From Annulohypoxylon bovei var. microspora (Eukaryota; Ascomycota; Sordariomycetes; Xylariales; Hypoxylaceae), in the NCBI GenBank assembly GCA_022836615.1, contig MU405295.1, positions 62,001-126,000 on the forward strand: a stretch of 64,000 bases of DNA, written 5' to 3'. The translations under genes were made by a program, and so were the position numbers. Shown in pieces: positions 1-10,687 of the stretch (positions are counted from its first letter, which is position 1; each line of letters begins with the position of its first letter). Below the pieces are notes generated by a model. That model saw only the letters and a list, made by a program, of their open reading frames with translations, had not been told where the DNA came from and did not search any database.

Positions 1-932
1 CCTCTGCTCGACATTATCACTCGAGGAGGAATCCGGATGAGACGATAATAGCTCTGGGCTATCGTAAGAGTTCATGGTTTGAGGTGTAGGTATGGTGGAG
101 CGTCGGAGGTGAGACACATAACGCGAACCTGAATGGCGGGCACCTTCATCCGACGAAGTTGAGCTGCGCTCTACCATCGTCCTTTGTTGTGAAGATGCCG
201 AAGATTCTCCGCTCGAAAACGAGTGTGACGGGATATAAGTTTCGAGTTGCTGATGTCTAATCGAGCTGCGTTCGGGTCGGTCTAGGAGGTCAACGTCAGG
301 AATATCGTCGGCGGAAATATCTATCCGGCGGCGAGATGGGCCCTTGGGTCGATAGGTGGAGTGTGCGCCTAAGGGGAAAGCTCGACCATGGCTAGGGTCG
401 ACTCCAGGGGGGATATGCCGTTCTAACGCGCTGAGACTGGGACTTGGCTGTGGGCTTTGATCGGGTGTTGGTTCGATTTCAGTTGCAGTCGCGGCCAATT
501 CCTTCTCCTTCCCTTTCAATTTGATTTCAGTCTCGAGAGTTGACGATGAGGCGAATGATGGACTGATTCGGCCGACTTCGATCGGAGTACCAGGTCGCGA
601 GATCCAGATACCGTCGATTTCGATACCGCTTTGTATTGCGCGTATACCGAATGGGATATCGACACGCTTTCCCGCGGGAAGGCCGCTCTTTTGCATTTCC
701 ATTTGCCTGGCCCTCTTTTCTAAGTCGAGGACTGTATGCTTCTTGAGGTATCTACTCAACCACCACAGCTTGACTAATCCTACGAAGAATACCGCGACGA
801 TGGCCGCGGCGAGGACCTTGATTGGTATGAGCAAGACAGAAACACATAGTTTATGACTTAAAGGGGGTCACGGAAGAAACTTACAAAGGTCATCTGCTGC
901 CATAATTCCCAGTTGGTGAAAAAATTGATCAT
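1..932 (-). CDS. Single-pass membrane protein, hypothetical, 3' end beyond window
   Basis: Partial gene, read from 932 leftwards off the window edge. Exon 1 is 932-885 (16 codons, starting MINFFTNWELW). A 68-nt GT-AG intron follows (884-817), and exon 2 runs from 816 to 1 without a stop (at least 288 residues). Residues about 17-36 are a hydrophobic segment (VLAAAIVAVFFVGLVKLWWL), probably one membrane anchor. A basic and coiled-coil-like stretch follows, then a short globular-looking part containing GIWISRPGTPIE, and a long Ser/Pro-rich, probably disordered tail. I recall the GIWISRP-type motif in unnamed Pezizomycotina proteins but know no function. The short N-terminus before the anchor and basic residues after it suggest an N-out/C-in or tail-in-cytosol topology (inference). 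The splice site keeps the frame exactly. Confidence 0.72.
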
Positions 933-3900
933 TTTGAAAGGCTTAGGATAGACAATGTCCAAGCCAAGTTATCCAAAGCATAAAAAATGAATGATCAAGG
1001 AGGGTGATCCAACTACGCCGGAATGGCAGCGAAAGAAACGAATGTTCAAATATTGGGATGACAACAAAACGAGGGATGAGTTATGATGTAGGATGATGAT
1101 GGAAGAACGAATGAATGAAGCCGTTACGAAAGAGTGTGTTAGGCCAAACGAATGCACATCCACACTTGAAAGTTTTCAATGTTGATAGAAGAGGGGAGGT
1201 ACCTCTCGTACCTCCTGGTACCTTTTAAAGGCAATGACAAGAGGCAGTTGCGATCGAGGTTAGGGAAGTCTGCTGACAAACTGCCCAGGATGACGTTTTG
1301 GTTTGATTTTTTAAGGCAGGTAGGGCAGGGAAGTACCCTCTTGTTCGATACGATTTCGCAACTTCCACGACTGAGCGAATGAGATAATCAATCCGAGGCT
1401 CTTCTAATAATTATTCGACCGGAGCTAACCGTTGTGGTGGTCAAACTTCTCCCTTAACTACGCCGACAGCGGAATACGAGGAAGCTATTCAATGTTGTGT
1501 ACCGTCGATATTGTTGTTTTATAGGACGAATATGAGCTTCCTTGGAGATGACCGCAGCTGAGGAACGTGAGGCTGGAGAGCTGAATGATTTGCCTACTTG
1601 ATGTCGGTTGTCGATCACCCTTTGCAACGTTTCCTGGGCTAGACCAAGAGGAAAAGGTCGGCGGTAAAGGTAACCTTACGACGGAGGTTGGCCGATATAT
1701 CTAACAGGTTGGCCGCTAGCCCGTGGAAACCGTTCGCTCTATTTTCCCTCTTCTTTGTTCTCGAAGCCGGTTGAAAGTGGGGTTACAAATACACTTCCCG
1801 GATTATGAACGTGAGGCTAGCTAAAGGACCGAGTGCCAGTATATTAATCGGGAGACCTAGCCAAGTTGATGTTCCAGCCAGAGGTTGTTGAATATAGCCG
1901 GAACAGAACAACGCGCGTTCCGGACAAGGGCAAAACGATCGCAGGACCCGGAGTACACGCAGCAACAGGAAAAGAAAGAGAGAAAGAAGCATACGAATTC
2001 CTACCGGCAACGATAGAAGGGGTTAAGAAACTTTCTCGTCTATCAACGGTCAAACGGATGAGCTTCTTCTATGTAAAAATGTAAACTTTGCTTACTCCGC
2101 AGCTAAGACACGGCGTTACGGATACCAGCATCATGATGCTAGCGATATACAGACCGAGGTACCCGCCAGCACCTGCATGGCTTGATCTGTGCTCACCACA
2201 AAGTATTGGAGGATAGTCTCCCAAAAAATCAATAATAGAGCGACAGTGCAGTACGCCCCTTACGCATGGGCTGACGCTGGACAGCATCGTGGGGACCTGT
2301 TAAGGATGTTTTGGAACCAATACTTACGAAATAGACATATATCCCAATGAACCCAAGACCCCATGTGGGATGGTTAGCTGACGATCCGGGTTAAGCTGCA
2401 TCTTGATCTAAGCACAGATCCATTTTTACGATTTCCTATGCGACTTGGTGCACCAACCGGTTGAAGTCTGTCAAAAAGGTCTGTGCCTATACGGAAGCAA
2501 GGTGCCAACGTGTTACCACAAATCTGCAGGTATCCGGTGAGCAACCTACCGCATGCGCTCCCGGGCCACGAGACGCAGGTAAGATATATACTTTACCCGG
2601 AAGCGAAGTCTAGTACGGTCCGCGGTCCTGGGCAAAGTCGAATTTGATCAATAGATAAATAAAGCATACGTACCCCCGGCGCAAACCCGCTGACGAGTCT
2701 TCGATTTCAATTTCAACAATGAAACCATCGTGTGTTTAGGATGTCGTCTTTCCTCTCATAGATGATACGGCCTCAGCTAGCTCTAATTCATTGCTCCCTT
2801 GCAGGAGTATCTGTATCGATGACGAGAATACGAGTCTGTGGACATTAGCGGCAACTTGGCGAGTTGCCGTGTTGTGTTGGCAGCTCCAAACAAACAGAAC
2901 TAGATCCAGCTGGTTCAAATAGACTTTGATCTAGTACCACACATCACATCTAACTGCCCGATCGGGTGGATCTAGTATTTGGTGATGAGCATCAATTTTT
3001 TTCTTATTTTTCCTTCCTTCATCGGATAAGATGTACGTTGAGCCGGGGTACTCCTCGCCTCAACACCGAGGGGCGTCTTGGGGGCGCTGACCCCCCAATT
3101 TCTAAAGGGAGCTGTACTGATAAAATTATCATTGTACAAAATGAAAAGATGGAAGATCATTGGCCAATAAAACAAAGTCGGTGCGATTCCTCTAAAATCA
3201 ATATATGTACATGTATATATGTACTGTACCATGTAAGTGCTCGCATCCGGTAAAATGGTAAGTTTGACTTAGTCAGTAACTTAAACTTCGGCTCACGTTT
3301 CCGAGATGACCTAACTCAACATACACGGGTATATAAAAAGAACGGGAGATTTTCATATCGCAATCGATTCGTTCTAGAATGATCGGTTTCTAATGGTATG
3401 TATGCCGAAGGATTCATGGATGAACTGCCATTTTTGCGGCCCGCTCACACTAAGTTATGTAAGTAAACCGACTATGTAAAAATATATTATTGTCTACCTA
3501 GGTACTGTAGGTCAAGTTAATATTCATTATTTGGCTATGAGGCTCATATTCCGCCTTGATTTAATATCCGGGCCACGAGCTCTAAGCCTTTTAGTGTCTT
3601 GGGAGTTGATATATCGACTTCGGTGTGGACCTGATGTCTCAAGTATTGTATCTATAAAATGAGTGTTTGATAAACCTACTTTTTGCTTTCATGTATTATA
3701 TAATATGCCAGGTCGGTATTGAGAATGGTTAAGCATGTTAATACAGTCGAATACGCCGAACAGAGAAAATTGTACAATACATGTGATAATATACATACCT
3801 ACATATGAAGAAGATTATTAGTTTCCTTTGAAGTTGTATTTAAAAATTAGTATTGACTATGACATGAATTCTAGCGATTTACTTGATGAATAACTCTGAC

Positions 3901-4095
3901 TCATACAACTCAACATCTTAATTCGATATTACCTCTTAGATGCAAAAGCGTTATGCATCAATCCCAATGCCGATCTCAAGCCGAAGCTAAGAGCTATTAT
4001 CCAGGTGTGCGAGACAAGAATTAGTCATGCCATTGCAAAATACCAAAATTTTGATATAATCTGGCTTCATAAGAATTGATAAAATTTGAGAAACG
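933..4095. other. 3.2-kb spacer, no gene seen
   Basis: AT-rich DNA with only short, unconvincing ORFs in all frames. It holds the 5' flank of the membrane-protein gene, a small inverted repeat (8-bp arms 1195-1202 and 1208-1215), one exact TACCTAGGTA palindrome (3495-3504) and the upstream region of the deformylase gene. No tRNA, rRNA or transposon coding region was recognised. Confidence 0.6.
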
Positions 4096-4950
4096 ATGTC
4101 CACAAGCGATAACCATATCCTCACGCTTTCCTGCCCGGATAAGCCTGGCATTGTCCACGCCGTCACCGGGCTACTAGCAAACCATGGCCTCAACATCCTA
4201 GACTTACAGCAATTCTCAGACCGAACGTCTAAGAAGTTTTTCATGAGAGTTCATTTTGGCGATGCTGCGTCGACGGCAAACTTGGAGGATCCCATTGCCA
4301 AACTCGTATCGGAATTGGAGATAGACCAATATGACCTGAGACCGGCGAGCAAGAAACCTAGGGTTTTAATCATGGTGTCCAAGATTGGTCACTGTCTGAA
4401 CGACTTACTTTTCAGGACTAAGACAAATCAGCTTGGCATTGAAATTCCCCTGATCGTATCCAACCATCCGGATTTCAGGCCTCTAGCCGAGAGCTACGGC
4501 ATCGAGTTCCATCATCTCCCGGTCAATAAGGATACAAAGCTAGAGCAAGAGCGTCAGATCCTAGATTTGATTCGGCAGCACAACGTCGACCTCGTGGTGC
4601 TGGCTCGTTATATGCAGGTCCTAAGCCCGGGGCTGTGCGAGGCGATGAGCGGGAAGATCATCAATATCCACCACAGCTTCCTGCCGTCTTTCAAGGGAGC
4701 AAAGCCGTACCATCAGGCGTTTGACCGCGGAGTCAAGATCATCGGCGCCACGGCTCACTTCGTGACGGCAGACCTGGACGAAGGCCCGATCATCGAGCAA
4801 AGGGTGGCGCGCGTAGATCACAACATGAATTCGAAGGAATTGGTCGAAGAGGGAAGCAACGTCGAGAGTCAGGTTTTAGCCGCGGCTGTGAAATGGTGGA
4901 GCGAGAAGCGGGTATTCTTAAACGGACATAAGACTGTCGTCTTCAACTAA
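4096..4950 (+). CDS. Formyltetrahydrofolate deformylase (PurU-type)
   Basis: Intronless, 284 residues, the usual length for the family. It hydrolyses 10-formyl-THF to THF and formate, balancing one-carbon pools. Residues about 7-82 form an ACT regulatory domain (LTLSCPDKPGIVHAVTG). Residues about 88-275 form the formyltransferase-fold catalytic domain. The active-site signature is visible as NIHHSFLPSFKGAKPYHQA, with Asn190 and His192, followed by an LDEGPII segment with Asp228 as the likely third catalytic residue. The start is the first ATG in frame and gives the normal ACT N-terminus. It lies alone between two spacers. I see no targeting peptide, so the cytosol is the likely location. Eukaryotic copies are patchy outside fungi and plants, but base composition here matches the neighbours and gives no sign of recent transfer. 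Confidence 0.95.
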   Translation: MSTSDNHILTLSCPDKPGIVHAVTGLLANHGLNILDLQQFSDRTSKKFFMRVHFGDAASTANLEDPIAKLVSELEIDQYDLRPASKKPRVLIMVSKIGHCLNDLLFRTKTNQLGIEIPLIVSNHPDFRPLAESYGIEFHHLPVNKDTKLEQERQILDLIRQHNVDLVVLARYMQVLSPGLCEAMSGKIINIHHSFLPSFKGAKPYHQAFDRGVKIIGATAHFVTADLDEGPIIEQRVARVDHNMNSKELVEEGSNVESQVLAAAVKWWSEKRVFLNGHKTVVFN

Positions 4951-6467
4951 CAGCGCAACTTACATCAGGATAGCCTTGGAAGTTGCCTGTTCAAAAAACA
5001 AAATCCAAATTTTCTGAATATATCATCTTATATCTGTTCATGGTAATGCGCATCATAAGTCGAGTTTCACTTCAAGACTTATGCCTTTGAATATTCTCAA
5101 CCTCGAGGTTCTGAGCATAAAACGACACTCGTCAGAAAATAATCGTCGAAAGTAAAGAGCGAGGTTTTTGAGCCTTGTTTTAGCCTCGAGCCGCGAGCTG
5201 TTGAGCGAAGACAAAGAGAGAGAAAATGACAAATAGGTAGGCTTTCTGATTTTGGAAGCACATCTGCATATGCGGTTCCTTGCATGCGGGAGACTCATAA
5301 CGACGGGAACATGTGACACGGACATAAGAAAGCCGACCAACAGGACTTTTCCGTTCCCGAGATCCTATCTGTATTCCCATTATTCCCACGAGGTATGGAT
5401 GGTGTCGTCCAGCTTCTCGTTAAATCGTCTAACTGGCCAGGCTTACTATGAGGTACATACTTACATATCGGTGCCCGAAAGCGGCTTTTCCCCTTGTAAG
5501 TGGCAAATACAAGTGTCTGTTAGTTTTTTTAATGTTATACAGTTAGCACCGCCATATGTAGATCATCCCCGAAGGAATCTCACTACTTTCCAAGGTTACT
5601 GTAATTAACAATGATGTGCATCGATTTCGAATCGTGAGATAGATACCGGTACCTACCTATGTAACTGATACCTAGATTTCGGCTGTCTCGGCCCTCTTGC
5701 GTAACACACGTAGACAAGATAAGAGGCAGGCGATTGTTGGCGATTATAGGTGTGCTGGTGTGTAAGGGAGTTACCAGATTAGGAGGTTGATCGATACCCG
5801 ATTGCTGCAAGAAGGGACCTCTACAACATAAGGCGAATAGATGATGCAGGTCCCGATACTGGAAAGGTAATTTTCATAGGAACCAGATGAAAGAAACTGG
5901 AATTGTTGCATGTTGTAAGAACAGGGATGCCCCACAATCAGCCCAAAGAGCCTTGTACACGTAAACGAATGATTATTGAGTGCCCATACGATCGTCAGAC
6001 CAAGCCTTTAAACTACTGCATAGTAGATTCTCAATCTTGGTACTTTGCCCGGTACTTTGGAGAGTCGAAATAAACGCTGAGGGTCAGGACTCAGTTTAAG
6101 TGCGAGTAATGTAGAAAAGTGCAGAAAGTGTTGCACAAACACCGATGTCACCGCCCATCCGACGGACAGCCCTTTCCTCTTTCCGTCATATTACCAAAAT
6201 CCTAGCTCAGTCATACGGTTTGGAGTAAGGGTAGACCCAAGTTTTAGGAAAGACCCGATCCGATTCTAAGGTTGTACCTGCCTTACTGTATGATTATTCA
6301 ATCCATTGAACTCAATTGCGATCATTCAATATTATCATTGTTCATTGTTCCAACAATAACATCGTCTCTCCTTACTTCAACACTTTGAATCCATTCAATG
6401 CACCCCTAATCATATCGTCTTGACTTAATTGCTATTGCTTTATTTCGCGCAAGAGAAGTACTTTAAA
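4951..6467. other. 1.5-kb spacer, no gene seen
   Basis: Contains the 3' flank of the deformylase gene and the 5' flank of the orphan gene at 6468. The ORFs here (for example near 5252-5608) have no recognisable domain, no splice logic and no coding-like composition. I see no repeat or RNA gene. Confidence 0.55.
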
Positions 6468-7387
6468 ATGCCAATTCGAAACCCATTCGCAAGACGCCCC
6501 GGCCTTCTTGGTGGTGCCGAGGTCAAGGACGAGAACGTCCGACCCGGTGCGCTGCTTTCCGAATCCGCGCAAGCAGGCTTTGAGAAGGTCGACACAATCG
6601 GCTCTAAGGCGTCTTCTTCTCTGAGCATTCGAAGCTCAAAGAGTCGAGACAACGGTGATTACAAGATGAGCGGTTAGTTTGCTTTGCGCCCGGAGAACAT
6701 AAGAGTCTAACTTGTAATTACAGTCGTAAATGACAGCGGGGTATATCTCCCGGTATGAATTATACATACGAGATGATAATAGCAATTGTAACACCATGCT
6801 TATATGTGTAATTCTAGCCTTCACCGACGGACGATAAGGGCCTCTGGCCAAGACGTTCAGCAGCGTCCCGAACATCCATGGATACCCGCAGCAGCTTTGG
6901 TGATATTGAGCATTTCTCTATCTCTCGCGAATCTTTCGATTCTTATCGTCGGTCCTTCGTACGTCGTGCTCATGCCGTGCCTCCCCTCATATCCTTACAT
7001 GGTAAACTAATCGTACTTAAGGACATATCGGCCAGATCACAGATCATAGTCCACGATCAACCCCGCCAGAGTCTTGATTCCGCCCGGTTTACCCGATCGC
7101 CACGCATGTCAATCAGGAACCGCCCCTGGGATCCGCCGACCGCCGAAGAGGGATTTGAAGAGGTCGGACTAAACGATGATCAAAAGCAGCAACCGAAGAA
7201 AAGAAGTTTCTTTGCCAAATTCTCAGATTCGCAAGAGCCTAGTGCGCCGCATTCTCATTCGCAGAGTACTGGTATGTCTCGATTTATCCCAGGACGCAAA
7301 CGCGCGCAAAGCGGTCAGGGATCTGAACTAGGCCACATCGAACGACCCAAGTCCCGCCAATCCATTGATGAACAAGAAATGCAGTAA
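6468..7387 (+). CDS. Hypothetical protein, four exons, 246 residues
   Basis: Exons 6468-6672, 6724-6752, 6818-6958 and 7022-7387. Introns are 51, 65 and 63 nt with clean GT/AG ends, the last with an AACTAAT branch-like site, and the sum (741 nt) keeps frame. The product begins MPIRNPFARRPGLLGG and is rich in Ser, Arg and charged residues, with no membrane segment and no domain I recognise. It is probably mostly disordered. Exon 2 is only 29 nt. The third intron has no in-frame stop and a length divisible by three, so a retained-intron form would insert 21 residues without breaking the protein. The ATG at 6468 is preceded by an A-rich context, and the upstream in-frame ATG at 6429 seems less likely. 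I have no basis for a function. Confidence 0.68.
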
Positions 7388-8095
7388 TACCCTGTGTCTA
7401 TACCCTATACGAGTCGGATGAACCGGAGACAATATGCATAGATGATTTTACGGCGTTTAGGAGGAGGTACGGGATGGGGCTTCATGATATCAGAGCGATC
7501 GCTTGCCCCTTGTTCGGCGGAGATTTCGATTTCTTCATGCCTAGTCGCTCGCTTCTGCACATGACGAGCTGATAGATGGTTAGGGACAAAAGACAGATGG
7601 AGCAGTTTAAGCTGTGCTGGCTGTGTAATCTGGGGCTCCCTAAGGGGAAAATTAATAATGAGCTAAAAGGGATTGGAATGGTGTAGGATATCTGCTATGG
7701 AGAATCAGATACCAGCTCGTGATGACCCAAATATATAAATTTTGCCTCAGACTATACCTCAACATCGTTTACTCGTGCATCGAAACGTTTGAGCTGTGCA
7801 TCGAAACGTTTGAATGCAAGCACATAAATCAATCCCCCAATCAATCAACTCTGTTATTCATGTTGTAGTAGTTGGTAAATTAAGGGATATTATTCGTTAA
7901 GTGAGGCTAAAGATGTGCCCCGCCAACCCATCCAATACCCCACGCAGCCCACGTTTAGTCGCATTTAATTAAGCACAGCTTAAGGCCGATAAGACTAAAA
8001 TATTTCTTATCGGCATTATATCAAGACTTCAGGACCAATTCGTCTCCAGCTATCTTCCACCTACGCTCGTTAATATCCCCGTCTAACATCCCATC
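7388..8095. other. Spacer with 21-bp tandem duplication
   Basis: Holds the 3' flank of the orphan gene and the ACL4-like promoter. An 18-bp segment (GTGCATCGAAACGTTTGA) occurs twice in tandem at 7775-7792 and 7796-7813, with a 21-bp period. Nothing else is recognised. Confidence 0.6.
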
Positions 8096-9235
8096 ATGGC
8101 GCCAAGACGGCCAGACAAGAAGTCGAAAAAGAAGAAGGGAGGCCTGTCCGGGGCGGCCAGCGACGACTCGAAACCAGTCTCTCCCCAAGTCCTCGTCAAG
8201 GCCGCCGAGTACCAGCTCCAAGAGGGCAACGTCCAAGACGCTGCCGCGCTCGCGAAGAAGGCGCTCGAGCAATGCGCCGCCGACTCGGACGACCAACTGC
8301 TGGCGCTGAACTTCCTCGGCCAGATCAGTCTAGAGTTAGGCGACTTCGACGCCGCAAGATCGCACTTCCTGCGCGCGGTCGCGATCGACGAGGACGGCGC
8401 TAAGGACGAGGCTACGGGCGGCGGGCCCGAGAAGTTCCTGTGCCTGGCGCAGCTCAGCGAGGAGGGCGGCGCTGACAGCGTCAAGTGGTTCGAGAAGGGC
8501 GCCGCGGCGCTCAAGCAGCAGATTGCGGCGCTCGAGGAAGGCGCGCGCGGGAAGAGCGACGAGCGGCAGATGGTGCTCGACGAGCTGAAGAAGAAGCTGG
8601 CCATGACGCTGTGCTCCGTCGCCGAGGTCTACATGACCGACCTCTCGTGGGAGACCGACGCCGAGCAGCGCTGCGAGGCCCTGGTCACCGAGGCCACGCT
8701 CGTCGCGCCCGACTTCGCGGAAACTTGGCAGACCCTGGCCAACGTGCGCATCTCCCAGGAGAGGGTCGACGACGCGAAGGCGGCCCTCACGAGGAGTCTG
8801 GAGCTGTGGAAGGACTTGCCGCCCGAGGACCCGTCCGTGCCGGACTTTCCTAGCAGAGTCGGCCTGGCGAGGCTGCTCATGGAGGTGGACATGGAACAAG
8901 AGGCGATCGAGGTGCTAGAACGACTGGTCGGCGAGGATGACCAGAGCGTCGAGGTGTGGTATCTAGGCGGCTGGGGCCTCTACGTCATGGGCGAGAAGCA
9001 AAAATCTGGGACGGCTAGCGAGGAGGACTGGAAGGCCTCGTGGATTTCGAGTCGTGTGTGGCTAAACCAGTGCCAGCACCTATACGCGCTACAAGACTAC
9101 GAAGACGAGCCGCTAGGTGATCACGCGAAGGAGCTGCTTTCTCTTATTGCTAAGGAGCTCGGCGAGGCGCCTGTTGGGGAGGACAACGAGGAGGAGTGGG
9201 AGGATGACGATAGTGATGCGGAGATGAAGGATTAG
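8096..9235 (+). CDS. ACL4: TPR protein, probable assembly chaperone of ribosomal protein L4 (Acl4-like)
   Basis: Intronless, 379 residues. The N-terminus is very basic (MAPRRPDKKSKKKKGG), then come TPR-type helical repeats: one clear unit at about residues 32-65, another at about 67-95, and further pairs around 205-300. The tail is strongly acidic (EEEWEDDDSDAEMKD). This order of basic head, TPR body and acidic tail, at this length, is that of fungal Acl4, which binds newly made Rpl4 and escorts it to the nucleus for 60S assembly. The WLNQCQHLYALQDYEDEPLGDH stretch resembles the C-terminal region of Acl4 orthologues as I know them. The gene is convergent with GIR2, 240 bp apart, and close to PUF6, also a ribosome-assembly gene. 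A generic TPR protein cannot be fully excluded. Confidence 0.82.
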   Translation: MAPRRPDKKSKKKKGGLSGAASDDSKPVSPQVLVKAAEYQLQEGNVQDAAALAKKALEQCAADSDDQLLALNFLGQISLELGDFDAARSHFLRAVAIDEDGAKDEATGGGPEKFLCLAQLSEEGGADSVKWFEKGAAALKQQIAALEEGARGKSDERQMVLDELKKKLAMTLCSVAEVYMTDLSWETDAEQRCEALVTEATLVAPDFAETWQTLANVRISQERVDDAKAALTRSLELWKDLPPEDPSVPDFPSRVGLARLLMEVDMEQEAIEVLERLVGEDDQSVEVWYLGGWGLYVMGEKQKSGTASEEDWKASWISSRVWLNQCQHLYALQDYEDEPLGDHAKELLSLIAKELGEAPVGEDNEEEWEDDDSDAEMKD

Positions 9236-9475
9236 GTTTCTTCACGGCAATGAATGAATGGATGGATAGGGGTTCACTATAAATGGAAGATACCACGAGA
9301 CCTAGGTTTTTGTTTTGGCATGAGACGGCGTTGGGGATTCAAAAAGGGGCAGAATGTTTTCGTCATGTTCATAAATGAAATGAAACGATTCTTTGATATA
9401 TCCACCTGAGATTTTCCCGATTTGCGCCAGAACTCCGAGCCATGCTCGACCACAAATTTAACATATCGAGTACTA

Positions 9476-10333
9476 TCATGCCGCAATCTTGAGATTCTCA
9501 AGTTGTTCGGGAGGGATACCTTCGTCGTCATCGCCTTCGTCAACTTTGCCAACTAATCCTCGTTCCCATAACTGCCTCCCACTTAATTTAACCGGTTCCT
9601 TGACCCTGGCCTTTTTCAGCTCGGCCAGCCTCTCGTCCTCTTCCTGCTGCGCCTTCTCTTCCATCTCCTTCAGGAAGCCCTCGCGCCACTTCATGAAAGT
9701 CTCGGGCGTCACCGGCGTCCCGTGGAATTTCTTGTTCTCCTCGCGCTCGGCCGCTAATAGCACCTCCTCTTTCACCTTGGCGGCGGCGGCCTTGCGATCC
9801 GCGATTAGCTGCTCGGCCTCTTCCTTCAGGGTGGCCACGAGCGTGAAGATCATGGGTATGCCTAGGTTGTCTTGGATTATGTCTTCGAGCCCCTTTAGCA
9901 ACTGCTCCTTGTCGGCAGCGACTGAGAAGTGTGGATATAGGGCGGCATTTTGGGGTGGCGAGAGATCGAGGAAAGGCGCCTCGTCTGGGTAGTCTTCCGG
10001 GTAGCGCACATATAGGATGAGAGTAGGGGGTTCGGTGGTTTCCTCCCCATTGTCGTCGGTGATGTCGAGCTTGATTGATATCCGATATTCGGTTTCGGAT
10101 ATATCTATATTCTAGTCAGTTATAATTATTTGCCAGACCTCCAGTTAGCGGTTCTGGCTAATTTTTATTCTGCTGCTGACTAGAAGCCCGGCGAGTAATT
10201 ATTTTCAAGATATGATGGCGGGGTACTGTAGTTATCACAAGTCCCGATGCTGTAATTACTAACCTGTGATTTCGTCTGGAAAAATAGATTCTAGAACCAC
10301 TGTACGTTCTTCTATTTGGTCTTCTCTCCCCAT
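9476..10333 (-). CDS. GIR2: RWD-domain protein, Gir2/RWDD1 (DFRP2) homologue
   Basis: Two exons, 10333-10264 and 10104-9476, giving 232 residues. The RWD domain occupies about residues 5-115 (EERTVVLESIFPDEI at its start, VRYPEDYPDEAPFLDL in its middle). A long charged helix follows, and near the C-terminus a VKLSGRQLWERGL segment matches the DFRP motif that binds the GTPase Rbg2. The RWD domain in this family binds Gcn1, so the protein links translating ribosomes and the Gcn2 stress pathway in the cytosol (known of the family). The 159-nt intron ends in two AGs 7 nt apart, and only the distal one (exon from 10104) restores frame. The gene shares a 354-bp head-to-head spacer with PUF6. Confidence 0.9.
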
Positions 10334-10687
10334 GTTGGCGCAAGGAAAGCGGTCTCTACCTAATGAATGAATGAATGAATGATGATCTTTATAAAGAGTT
10401 CATGTTCAAAGTGAATGTTAAGGTAATGATATCTAACCGGCGTAATCTGCACCACAGCTGCCGCCAATATGCATGCGCTAATGAATATAGTGGGGCTGCG
10501 GGGTGAAGATTGGGTGAAGATTGAAAGAAGATTATGAAGATTGCGCCTCACCGCCCGGCAATATAACGGTTCCACTAAAACTTTTTTTAGTTCTAAGATC
10601 GCAAACTTCAAGTTACTCGTGCTATCCGATAATAATCACCATTGTTCAATAACTTGTCGCCAATTCAACTTATAGTGAATTTTCACA
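10334..10687. promoter_or_regulatory. Shared divergent spacer GIR2/PUF6
   Basis: Only 354 bp separate the two start codons, so it probably acts as a bidirectional promoter. It holds a TGAA-type microsatellite (about 10362-10383). No known factor site is assigned. Confidence 0.55.

Noticed and set aside
8336..8899. Long minus-strand frame antisense to ACL4
   Set aside because: Shadow of the GC-rich coding strand; no domain, and the plus strand has a clear TPR protein.
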